Source: Drosophila persimilis (Eukaryota; Arthropoda; Insecta; Diptera; Drosophilidae). From it: a stretch of 64,000 bases of DNA. The position numbers and the translations under genes are program-made. The DNA is taken from assembly GCF_003286085.1 (NCBI RefSeq), contig NW_020825329.1, positions 310,001-374,000 on the forward strand, in the 5' to 3' direction. Below are positions 26,601 through 38,600 of the stretch, one piece after another. Each line of letters begins with the position of its first letter. Positions within the stretch are counted from its first letter, which is position 1. A model generated the notes under the pieces. It was not told the DNA's origin, made no database searches, and saw nothing but the letters and a program-made list of their open reading frames with translations.

Positions 26601-29600
26601 TGATTGGTGGTGGTGGGGTCTCGGACTGCCGAAGACGCTTATCGTGGGCTACGCCGTCGGCCGATCTAGTGTCGGTACCTCTCGGGATCCGGGCGGTCGT
26701 CGCTTGCCTCGCTCGGGTTTTCCGCGGCACGGGCGCCCCTTCTCCGCCTTTCCCCTTGGATGGATTCGAACTCTGTAGCCAACATCGTTGAGCTCTTGGG
26801 CAGCATCGTACCCGGCGTGGTGCATGAGCAACCTGAGCTCGATTATGAAGTCCTTTAATAATTCACCCGTCGCTTGATTGCGGGCTCGGATCTGATCGAA
26901 ATACCGGGGCGGGAGAAAAAAGTCCAAAAATTCTTGCCGGAAGTCGACACACGAATCGCCTTGCAGCGTGCTGGTGCGGAACCAGCGGCTGGCTCGGTCG
27001 ATAAGGATTTCCGCTATAGCTCGAGGCAAGTGGTTGGTGTCTATCCCGTACGAAAGCGCGTGCTCTTCCAACAGCTCGATGAAGGACAACGGATCGTCCT
27101 GTCCATCGAATTGGATTCCCCACCGTCTAGTCCGTTCCGCCATCTGGGCAGCTTGACTGTATCGATGGGCTTCCATTGCGTCGTTACCTCCCCGGGGTCT
27201 ATCGCTTTCAGGGAGAAGCCTCCTCATGGGTGAGGGGCGGACCTCCGGGTACGGGGGTCTTGGGGGGTCGGTTGCGGTCACCACGACGAGCGGACCGGTT
27301 GGTCTGCCTTCGGGGGCTCCAGGGATCTGCAGACCGCTTTTGGGGTCTGCCTTCCGTCTCTCCGCCTCCCGAATGGCTGCCGCTTTGCGGAGCGTCCCAA
27401 AGCCGCGAAGGCAAGGGAGCGGGGGTTCTTATCGGCTAGTCTGTGCTTCGGGAGATTACGGTTAGAGGTGGGGGTAATGTGTTGGCACGGTGGGGAGTTG
27501 TCACCGGCAAACGGTTCGTGTCTCGGTAGCTTACGACTAAACGCGGGGCAATGTGTTGGTGTGGGGGGCGTTCTTATCGGCTTCGGGAGCTTACGGCTAA
27601 AGATGGGGGCAATGTGTTGGTATGGGAATGTGGGCTTGGCTGTCGTGAAATGGTAGGCGAAACGATATGGGGAAGGAGTCTCTTTATTGATGGCACATTT
27701 ATTATATGAATTCTTTGTTCTTAGGGCTAAGTAACGATATATTTAAGAGAAAATAAAGGGAAAAAATGAGGCGGTGGCGATCCCGCGATGCAGCGCGCTG
27801 TGACGAACCGTCTTAAGGTTCGTTACAAGTTGTGTAAAGGAGGATATCAAATATATCTCCTTGATTTCAAATAGTTACGCAACGAACTTTTTAATAACTG
27901 AAATAATGTTTACGAAGGGTGCTATTTATATTTCGGGAATTGGCAATTCTAATGTCAATACGTAAAAGCTGACAACGCCTTAATAAATTTTGTAATTTTT
28001 TAGCACATATGTACGTACAACGTTTTTATATACAATTGGTTTTTGTTTTGTTCACAATCAGTTAAAAAAATTAATTTGGCAAAACAATGGAAATTTCTCG
28101 AGAGGGTTTTCGTTGTATTATTTTTCACAACTCAACAAGAATGTGTTGATGAACTTAGTTATTTTTATTCACCATCAAAACGACAGTTTATCGCTGGTTT
28201 GCAGAATTTAATCGTGATCGTAGTTCAGTCGATCACTAATTTCGTGAAGGTCGTCCAAAATCAGTTGTTTTGCCACTGTGGAGATAATGTTTTTTATCCC
28301 CAATCGGCCGACTAATTATTCCAATTAAATAAAACTCGGCGCAGAAATAAAATTGCGATATGTTCTTTAATGCGTGACATCCAAATTGCAAGTGTGGCTT
28401 GCCTGCCCTTTACATTGCCGCTCCGATCGCTAAGCGAAGCTTCGCTCGGCCGACGTCGGTAGGCAGACGCAAAGCGGAGATAGCGAAGAGCGAGCTGGCA
28501 GAGAGCGTTTAGCAGGGCAAGCAAGCGCAAAGCTTTAACAAACAAATGAGTGACATAGACATAAGTAACAAACAACATAAGCGGCTGAGGGCCAAGAATT
28601 AGGTGCTATTTGGTAAGCAGCTAATCGGCTGGGTTCTGCTCCGAACATTCACCCCCCGTTGGAAGGCAAAGGCTTTCAACAGATCCATCCTGAAGGGGCA
28701 GAACCGCTATTTTTCCAACGGCCCTCTTGAAAAGTCCTCTTTGAGTGCGGATGACGGCTACCCTGATGGTTCCATCTTTTCCTGGGATGACGCTCTCAAT
28801 GCGGCCAAGCGGCCACCTTAATGGTGGCAGCGTTTCCTCCTTCATCATGACTAGCGCTCCTAGCTTGATGTTTGGAGACGATGACCGCCACTTGCTCCGC
28901 TCCTGAAGAATCGAAAGATACGCCGCGCTCCATTTTCTCCAAAACGCCTGCTTCATTTGACACAGCCGCTGCCATCGACTAAGTAGGTTGACCCGGAGAT
29001 GCGTCACATCTGGCTCGTCGAATGCAGCTTTCGGGGCTCCATTGAGAAAGTGGTTTGGAATTTGGGAATTTAACAAAGCAGAGATTTCACAAGCCAAGGT
29101 CTGAATTTCATCAAGAGTAAAAATGTAGGTCCCGACGATGCGATGAAAATGATATTTAGCTGCTTTAACAGCCGCCTCCCACAAACCCCCAAAATGTGGT
29201 GAGCGAGGGGGGATGAATTTCCAATCGGTTCCACTGAAACGCAGAGATGTGACACAGCCGACGTATGAGGATCGCTGAGGAACATTTGACGAAGCTCCAA
29301 AAGCTCATTTTTTGCTCCTACAAAATTTGTTGCGTTGTCTGACCAAATGATTCGAGGTTTAGGACGTAGACTTATAAAACGCCTTAATGCTGCCAGAAAG
29401 GATTCTGTAGATAGATCCCGAACGACTTCCAAATGAGTTGCTTTGGTGCTAAAGCATACGAAAACAGTGATGTAACATTTGATAGGAGGCTTGCTTCTGA
29501 CTTCCGACTTGTGATAAAAGGGTCCGCAAAAATCAACGCCCGTTGTGTGGAATGCTGGATTAGTCCTTACGCGATCCGCAGGCAAGTTTCCCATGATATG

Positions 29601-32600
29601 TTCCCTCAGCACTGGCTTCAAACGAAAACATCTAACACATTTGCGAATGATTCCCGCAACATATTTGCGTCCACCAATAGGCCAGAATTTTTGCCGAAGC
29701 CGTCCGAGCAATCCTTGAGCTCCTGCGTGGAGAAACCTTTCGTGAAAGAAGATAATAATAGAGACAGTGACAGGATGTCCCTTAGGAAGCAGGATCGGGT
29801 GCTTCGCGTCGTAGTCCAATTCGGCATTTTGGAGGCGGCCTCCAACCCGCAGCAATCCAAATCTATCCAGAAATGGATTCAGTGAGGCCATCGTGCTTTT
29901 TGGCGGTAGGGCCTGTTTGCTGGTGAGGGCCCTTATCTCTTCCGAAAATTGTTGCTGCTGTATTGCCCTTATGAGCAAATGCGTACCATTTTTGATGTCG
30001 ATTACGGTAAGTTGACCCTTCGACCGCGCTATGCCTTTTTCCTTGATAATGTAGAATCGATATATGTAAGCAAAGACGCGCTGCATGGATCCGAATGAGT
30101 TTTGAAATTTGCAATCGTACGATGCATCCCTTTCGTTTGAAACAACCAATGCTGCATGACGACGTTCTGGTACATCGGTCGGCAATTGCAAGCCTGCAGG
30201 CCACTCTGAGCTCTCAAGACGTAAGAATGGTGGTCCAGAGATCCAAAGGCTGCTATCCATTAGTTGAGCGGGCGTGGATCCACGTGATATGATGTCGGCA
30301 GGATTCAACTTTGTGGGCACGTGATGCCAAGTCATTCCAGCGGTGAGCTCCTGAATCCGCTGAACTCGATTAGAAACAAATATATTAAAATTCAATGGTG
30401 ATTCTCGAATCCAGGCAAGGGCTATGGACGAATCCGACCAGCAATGTATTTGGCAGTTCGGCTAGTTCGGCTAATACGAGGGCAGCGGATAGCTCAAGCT
30501 TGGGGATAGTCATACTTTTCAAGGGCGCGACTCTGGATTTAGAGCATAAGAGATGACTTTGCACAATGCCAAGAGCTTCCGAACGCATGTATACACAGGC
30601 GCCATATGCTGCTTGGCTCGCATCACAAAACGCGTGCATTTCTAATTTGGCTTGCTGCCGAAGCACGTAACGTGGAAACTTAAAGTTTTCAACCATCGAC
30701 AACTGCGAAGTCAGCTCAATCCAAGTCGTATGTAGATCCTGGGGCAGGCTTTCGTCCCAATTCAACTTTAGGCTTTCGTTCCATAGCGACTGCATAAATA
30801 TTTTAGCTTTTGTGATGATGGGAGAGATGAGCCTTAGAGGATCGTAGAACCCAGCTAGTGTAGACAGGACCGAACGCTTCGATATTGGGCCTGCAGCGGT
30901 TGCGACGTGAGCCAAGCTAAACAGAAGATTGTCCGTGGTCCCAAAACTAGACCAAGCGCCTTGGTTACTTCATTAAAGGTAGGGAACTTTTCGCGATCCG
31001 TCTTCCAAAGCAGCGGGTTCATTGGAACACCATTTACGTATGGGAAAACATCCTTTCGAAAGTAGCTCCTTTACCTGCTGACGAATCTTGATGACAGAAT
31101 CAATGCTGTCCCCTCCAGATATGAGATCATCGACATAGAAATCTCTTCGAACAACATCACGCGACAAGCGGAAAACGCAATTCTTCATCATTTGCCAATT
31201 GATGCATAGCACGAATTGCTAAGAAAGCGGCAGGTTTGGTTCCGTACGTAACAGTCTCCAACTTGAACACCTGAATCTCCTCCTTCGGGTCATTGCGCCA
31301 TAGGATGCACTGCACGTGCGTATCGGGATGGGAAACGCGTACACAGCGGTACATTTTGCAGATATCGCCACACAATGCGACTTTAAAAAAGCGGAAACGA
31401 AGCAGAGTTATCAGAATTTTAGGTTGGATGGTGGGTCCAGCCATTAGCTCATCATTCAGTGATACTCCAGACGCTGTTTTGGCAGATCCATCGAACACTA
31501 CGCGTAATTTGGTGGTTGTACTATCCTGCTTGTGGACGCAATGGTGAGGCAAGAAGTACTGCGGGAGGTCTGACTGCCGCGAAGCTGGCGACATGTGTCC
31601 TAAATCACGATACTCCTGGAGAAACTCTATATATTTTGCCTTAGGCTGTGCATTTTTTGCTAGCTTCCTCTCCAAATTGAGAAATCTACGTAGCGCCTGC
31701 TGATACGATTCTCCTAATTCCTCTAGACTGAATTTGGTTGGCAAACGCACGGAGTAAGCTCCGGAATCTAGGCGAATGCAGTTTGTGACGAAATGCTGTT
31801 CGCAATGAACATCTTCCTCCGAAACTGATGAGGGAGAATAATCTCCATCGACTTCCCAAAAACGCCTTAGAATATCGCACAAATTAGTCTCGCAAGCGGA
31901 GATGACAGGGGGATCTTCAACGGCTGCTAGCGCCGCACGGGCTTTCTCAGAGTTTTTAATACTTCCTGACACAATCCAGCCAAGTTTCGTCTTCTGCAAT
32001 GTTGGCAATTGGTCTGACAGTCGAATCTGTCCAACGCACATTATTTCGAAGAACAAACCAGCACCTATCAACAGATCGACACGCTGGGGCTTGGCGAAAT
32101 TAGGATCAGCCAGTTTTAGATTATTTGGCATTGGCCAATCCTTTGCGTCTAGGCCGAAGTTAGGCTGCATTCCTGTGATTGAGGCAGTGATAATTGCAGA
32201 GAGGAAACCGTGATAGCTTTTGTCTTGAGATTGCAGGACGATGTCTACAGCCTTGCTGGATGGTAGAATTGACTCTCCAATACCGGCGATTTGAATGTGA
32301 GACGGGTGAGGATCTAACTGCAGCTGATTGGCGAGTCTCGATGTTATAAAGTTAACTTGAGAAGCGGAATCTAAAATGGCACGACATGGAATAAGCGATC
32401 CAAAACGGCCCCTGACATATACGATTGCGGTAGCTAGCAGCACGTTTTGGCTGGGCAGAGATTTCTGACTCGAGGGGGGAGGGCTAGTATATTTGCTGGC
32501 TACTAGGGCACTCGCAGGATCATGCTGGGCCGATTCCGTGCTCGGCGACGGCAACTCAGCGTCAGCGCCCGACTGCATGTGGAGCAGTGTGTGATGCTTG

Positions 32601-35600
32601 GCTTGGCAATTTCTACATGCCCCTGACTTGCAGGGTTGCAGTGAATGGCCTTTGTTGAGGCAGTTTAGACTCAAATGGCGCTTCTTCACCTCCTTGTATC
32701 GAGAAAAAACAGGGAGATCTAGAAATGCCTGGCATCGGGATATGTAGTGATCGGAAGATTTGCAATACTTGCATGTTGAGCTATTATGATCGTTAATGGA
32801 GGTGATTAGGGTGCTAGGTTTACTTTCTCCCACCTGCTGGCTAGGAATTGTTACCATAGCCGATCCCAAATTTTCCAGCATCCGACATCTTGTTTCCAAG
32901 AATGAGGCCATGCTTGCAATCCTGACGTCGGCAAGTTCTCCTCCCATTTCTCCTTGGTCTTGTGGTCCAATTTCGTGCCTATGATGAAGATCAGCAACCC
33001 ATCGGAAATCTCCTGCGGGGTCGCCAAGGTCTGAAGTGCACGCAAGTGCGAATTGATTTTATCGCTGAGCGCGCGCAAGCCGATAGCCGAGCCCTTCTCC
33101 ACCCCTTGCAGACCGAAAATAGCCTTGACGTGTGCCTGAAAATGTAACAGTTTATTATCGAATCGCAACATTAGTAAATTCAACGCCTTGTCGTAATTCT
33201 CCTCAGAAAGTTCCAAGGAACGAATCGTATCCAGCGCAGCACCATCTAGACATCCACGATTGGGATGGGATGATTGGACATGATTGGGATACGATGGTCT
33301 TTGTGCACCATTGTCGAGAACATTGAGTGGAATTCTGGCCAATCCATGTAGTTCCCACCGAATCGCGGAAGCTGCAACTCGGGCTTTCGAGAACGGCCTA
33401 TACTACTATAGGCGAACAAACTACGAATTCCCCTCGAGAGTATGCCGAGCTGTTGAATTGGCAACTGTGCGAGCAGCCATCAACTCCCGCGACAGCCTGG
33501 ACCTAACCTTGACATAAACATTCGAAAAGTCCAGCCGGGCATCATGGGCTAACTGCAGGAAATCCAGCCTTTCAAGGCTCGTTTGAGCGGCATCGAAATC
33601 CGCATTCATTCGCTCGATTTGCTCTAAGCGAGCTTGAAATTCTGCCTCATCTAACTCGGCAAGCTCTTCCTTGGTGAGAAAGCGATCCATGGCCTTTAGT
33701 TGGCGCGGGACGGACTCGGCCTTGTGCTTGTAGAAATCTACATCACTCGGCATTGCTGCGTTCGCGACATTGGTAGGCTCAGGTGCTACCATGTTGAGGT
33801 TTTAAAAGAGTCACTAAGCACGACCGAAAAAAACACCCTGTATACGTATAAACGTGGGAACCGAAAGCAAAGGGATTACAGCTAATGCCTTTAGCTGTGC
33901 GGCTGTGCGAGCTGTACGATTCCGCTTTGTACTCCGCTTGTGTGTATTACTGAGTTCGCTGCACTGCACTGACCGAATTGTCGCGACAGAGAAATTAATA
34001 GCCAGCAATGCGTGTATGTAGGTGTATGTAAGTATGTTTTAGCACCGAATTGTGCTTAACCGCCGAAAATTTATTAAGGCTAACGAATGTCGATCGCGAA
34101 TGATAATTAATTGACACTGCTACTCAGAGATCACGTCGGGGTCACCAAATTTTATGTGGAGATAATGTTTTTTATCCCCAATCGGCCGACTAATTATTCC
34201 AATTAAATAAAACTCGGCGCAGAAATAAAATTGCGATATGTTCTTTAATGCGTGACATCCAAATTGCAAGTGTGGCTTGCCTGCCCTTTACATTGCCGCT
34301 CCGATCGCTAAGCGCAGCTTCGCTCGGCCGACGTCGGTAGGCAGACGCAAAGCGGAGATAGCGAAGAGCGAGCTGGCAGAGAGCGTTTAGCAGGGAAAGC
34401 AAGCGCAAAGCTTTAACAAACAAATGAGTGACATAGACATAAGCAACAAACAAAATAAGCGGCTGAGGGCCAAGAATTAGGTGCTATTTGGTAAGCAGCT
34501 AATCGGCTGGGTTCTGCTCCGAACAGCCACAAAACATCGATGGTGTGCGTGAAGTGATAGTGCAAGATCGCCACGTGACATATCGTGAGATAGAGAAATC
34601 CTTCCATTAGTTCTATTAGTTTCACTTCAATACATTCCATTTTGCATGAACACTTAGTTTTAAATAAGGTTTGTTCTCGTTGCATACCACATAACTTATC
34701 AATCGCTCAAAAAAGGCTCGCGTCGATTGGTGTAAGGAAATGCTTAAAAAGTTCGACCATGTTGCTTCAAAAGACGTTTATAAGGCATTCAAGGACGGAT
34801 GTTACAACTTTTTACTCTTTGCTCTGTGGTGCCTTAACTGGGATGCGGGTCTGAGAATCACATCTTACTCTAGTAGACTGTTATTAGATGTTTACTAGTG
34901 GTTAGTTATTAGTGGTTTCCCATCCTTAGTTAACCGTAGAAAAATGCTTGGTGTGATTTTTGTGCACAACGTGATCATGGGTGACATAGACAGCCCTGAA
35001 CTGTTGGGCCGCATAAACTTCACGATTCCTATTAGACTAACTAGAAAGTTTATACCGTTGTTCTTTTCCACTTTCATTCCACCTTCATGCTGAATTATTC
35101 CTTGTATGAACCGTTTAGGGTCTTATGCTCGGATTATAATTCCCTTATTAAGTTACTAATCCTCACAGACCTTCTAGTTATTAGTAATTGTAGTGGTATT
35201 TGTGTTTTGAATGCATGCTTAGTTTCTTAGTAAGTGTATTGCTAATTTTCCTCGAATATTAGTCTTTCTTTCTTTCTTTCTTTAGTCTTAGGACTCGCTA
35301 CGCGCTGCGCGTCATGTGGCAACGCCCCTCGGTCGATTGGACGGGAGAAGGGCTGCTTTTTGCCTGGGATCCGCGCGTATCAGCTTTCTGCTGGTGTCAC
35401 ACGGGCCACTTGACGGTGCAGTAATCGCACCGAATCTTAAAAGATGCAGTATTTCATGTCAACGTCGAAATATATATAAAATCTTGATAGGTGATGAAAC
35501 ATGGATATATGCGTATGAGCCGGAAACTTAACAGCAATCGACCGTGGGGGTGTTCCAAGATGAGCCAAATCCATCAAAAGTTGTTCGAACACGAAGCACT

Positions 35601-38600
35601 TTGAAGCAAATGGTCGCCTCTTTTTTGGGGAGAACGGGTCATGTAGCCATTGTTCCACTAAAGCTACGTAAGACTGTCAATTCTGAGTGGTACGCGAGCA
35701 AAACCATGTTTTGGAGGTGTCTCAAAAGTAATGGAAAAACTGCTATGAGCAATGGTTCGAACGCATGGAAAACAAGTAAAAAAAAAACCAGCGCATAATA
35801 GCATATCGATTCGCTGATATCTATAAAAAAAAGCTTAATTTATATTCTTCGGTACATTCCACCTCACAGCATTAATATTGTAATGCGGCTGATAGTCAGT
35901 AATGTACTTTGCAACGACCGCCCTGAAAGCAGAGCTTTAGCTCCCATACTGAGGCTGCATGACGAAAATTACTGAGGATGCAACCTGGCTTTATATCATA
36001 TGGAGCATCGTACGATTGTATTTGTTGCATTTGGTTGTGGTATGATCCTTTCTATCCCTATGTGGAGATAATGATTTATATTCGAATTAAATAAAACTCA
36101 GCGCAGATATAAAACTACGATATGTACTTTATTGCGTGACAACCAAATTGCAAGAAAATCTTGGTTGCCCTCTACGTTGCAGCTCCAATCCCTAAGTGCA
36201 GCTTCGCTCGGCATACATAGATAGGCAAACGCAAAGCGTATATAACGAAGAGCGAGCTTCGAGAGAACGCTTAGCAAGGCAAGCAATTGCTAAGCTTAAA
36301 CAAATATACGAGTGACATAGACATTAGTAACAAACAAAATAAGCGGCTGTTAATCGAATAAGAATAGCATTCGAGAAGGGTGCACTTTCGCTAGATCCAC
36401 TAAAAAAGCAATGTCGTTTGGAAGCAATGGCCCTGCAGTCCGAGATCGACAGTTTAGGTTAGGTTAGGTTAGGTTAAGGCGGTAGCCGGGAGGAGGGGGA
36501 TAAGAGCCTCCCGCCCCCAAGCTCACTTGGACCTATAAAAGGTCCGTTGTGTTGCCGCATGGGCATGTGCCCCTTCGCGTTGCCGAACCGTGAGAGCATA
36601 CTACTGCAGGTTAAGGGCAGTCCCATCCGGTGGCTTGGATGTATTTGGACAAGGTCCCTGGTTTGATTTCGGACAGGTCCGAAATGTCCGTGAGGAAAGC
36701 GGCCCCGAGAATACGAAGACGACGATTTCCAAGGGCTGGGCAGTGGCAGAAGAAGTGGGGGACCGATTCCTCCTTCTCCTCGTCGCGACAACTTCTGCAG
36801 AAGTCGTTATGAGGGATTGACAGTCTAGAGACATGAGTGCCGATCTGCCAGTGTCCCGTAATGGCTCTAGTAACTGCAGAGCACTGTGCTCTGCTGAGTT
36901 TATACAGCTCTGCTGAGCGCTTCTTCGATCGATATGGCCACATCAATCTTGAGACTTTACAGGAAACGGTTTGCTGCCATCTCCTATTGGCATTTTGCTC
37001 GAACAATTCGTGCGTTAGGAGCCTGCACGTAACCAAGGGCATCGCTACTTGCTCCCTCTCCGATAGGAGAGGAATCGTAGTGCCCTGCCTGGCTAGCTCG
37101 TCGGCGGCGTCGTTCCCCTCGATGTCCCTGTGGCCGGGGACCCATATAAGGAAGAGATCTAACTGCTCTGCGATCTCGTGCAGAGACCTGCGGCAGTCAT
37201 TTACAGTCGCTGAGTTCGACGATATTGAGCCTAGAGCTTTGATAGCTGCTTGACTGTCCGAGAAGACGCACACTAAGTGCGTATCTAGAAGTAGTTTAGA
37301 GACGATCGAAATGGCCTCCCTGATGGCTTCAACCTCCGCTTGGAACACACTGCAGTGATCCGGGAGCCTGAAGCAATGACTGATGTTCAGTTCGCTGCAG
37401 TAGACTCCGCCTCCCACGCGGCCGTCTAGCTTTGAGCCATCAGTGTAGAAGTGGACCGCATTTGCAGGTCCTGGTTGTCTGAGTCTGAGATCAGACTGGA
37501 CGGAATGCACGCCGTGAGATGCAGCCCCAGGAGCCGCTCCATCGCCTTTAGAAGAAAAGACGATAGACTTATGGGTCTGAAATCTTTTGGGGCAGTGTGC
37601 GAGGGCTTGCCTGCCTTGGGTATGAATACGACTTTGGTCTGAAGCCAGGTGTCAGGAATGCACCCGTGGGAGAAGATTCCCTCGTAGATTATTTTAAGCC
37701 AGTTAATGGCTTTATGTCCCGCGTGAATCAGTTGGGCAGGGAAAATGCCGTCTGGCCCTGCGGACTTGTTGGGTTTAAAGCTTCTGATCGCCCAAGAAAT
37801 GTTTTCCTGGCTTAGCAGTCTCAGGATGTCATTTGAGGCGACAGAAGGAGGCGCGAGGTAGTTGGGTCTGTTTTCATCGCAGCCAGGGAAGTGGGTATTT
37901 AGGAGAAGATTTAGCGACTCATCGCTGGACGTAGTCCTCGACTGGTCGGTGTTCTTCAAGTAGCCCAGGGTGGGTGTTGTTTTCGAGAGAACTCTGCGCA
38001 AGCGTGAGGCTTCTGAGTTACTCTCGATTTCGCTGCAGAACTTACGCCAGGAGGCGCGTTTAGCTTTCCTAAGTTCTTTTTTGTAGGTTGACAGACTGGC
38101 CTTGTATTCGGCCCAGTTTTGCTCAACGTTTTCAGCCTTAGATTTATTGAAGAGTCTCCGGGAGGCTTTCCGGAGTTCACCCAGCTTCGGATTCCACCAT
38201 TCAGGTTTCTTCCGGCCTCTGTTCTTGCCAGAGGGGCATGCTTTGTCGAGCGCCTTATTGCAGGCGTCGGTAAAGATCTTAAGAAGACGAGTCGTGGCCT
38301 CCGTGGAGAACTCCTCCTCAGATGGGGGCTCAGGGAGAACACGACAGAGGTAATCAGAGTACCGAGTCCAGTTTGTCCGCCTGATGTTCCGGAATCGGAC
38401 TGGCTTCGGTACTGCGAAGGAGAAGACAGTTTCCACGTACCTGTGGTCCGAGAAGGAGTGCTCTTCCAGGACCCTCCAGGATACAATGTTACGCTGTATC
38501 TTATGAGAGGCAAGCGTGAGGTCCAGGACCTCCTTGCGGTTTTTAATAATAAAGGTGGGATCACTACCCCGGTTTAATAAGATCATCTGAGTGGTCAGTA

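Larger units (their letters stand above)
24292..27827 (-). mobile_element. Gypsy-type element with env-like ORF, pol deleted (defective)
   Basis: A 4 bp duplication AGTT (24288-24291, 27828-27831) flanks TGTAATG...CGTTACA ends, as in Gypsy-superfamily elements. On the minus strand the order is a Gag (27284-26649), then directly an envelope-like ORF (about 26600-25660), then a charged repeat-bearing ORF (25359-24742). The whole pol region expected between gag and env is missing. A block beginning TCTCTTTATTGATGGCACAT is repeated at 24391 and 27680 and is probably LTR sequence containing the polyadenylation signals, but the sequences on either side of it do not match, so the LTRs are rearranged or I have the ends slightly wrong. 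Confidence 0.6.
28277..34525 (-). mobile_element. BEL/Pao LTR retrotransposon (element 2), 6.25 kb, intact ends
   Basis: LTRs of 371 bp at both ends (28277-28647, 34155-34525) and a 5 bp target duplication GCCAC (28272-28276, 34526-34530) frame gag and pol on the minus strand. Removing the element and one GCCAC rejoins the mariner reading frame at [14 protein letters not shown], which proves the insertion site. The LTRs differ at only about four to six positions, so this is one of the younger insertions here. Despite that, gag and pol contain several frameshifts or stops, so the copy was probably defective early. Confidence 0.95.
27910..35800 (+). mobile_element. mariner transposon relic split by a BEL/Pao and a CR1 insertion
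   Basis: Three blocks are collinear with a mariner transposase on the + strand: the N-terminal helix-turn-helix part (28045-28276: QQECVDEL, then GRPKSVV), a middle part (34531-34783: [23 protein letters not shown]) and the catalytic part (35475-35790: [37 protein letters not shown]). The first catalytic Asp is in GDETW; the HDN-type and D34D region is lost to an internal deletion before the C-terminal [12 protein letters not shown] motif. Stops and frameshifts are numerous. I saw no certain terminal inverted repeats; TACGAAGGGTGCTATTTATA near 27910 could be the left one. Confidence 0.82.

Noticed and set aside
36453-36476. True telomeric TTAGG array.
   Set aside because: Only about four units, exactly at the 3' end of a retrotransposon next to its target duplication.
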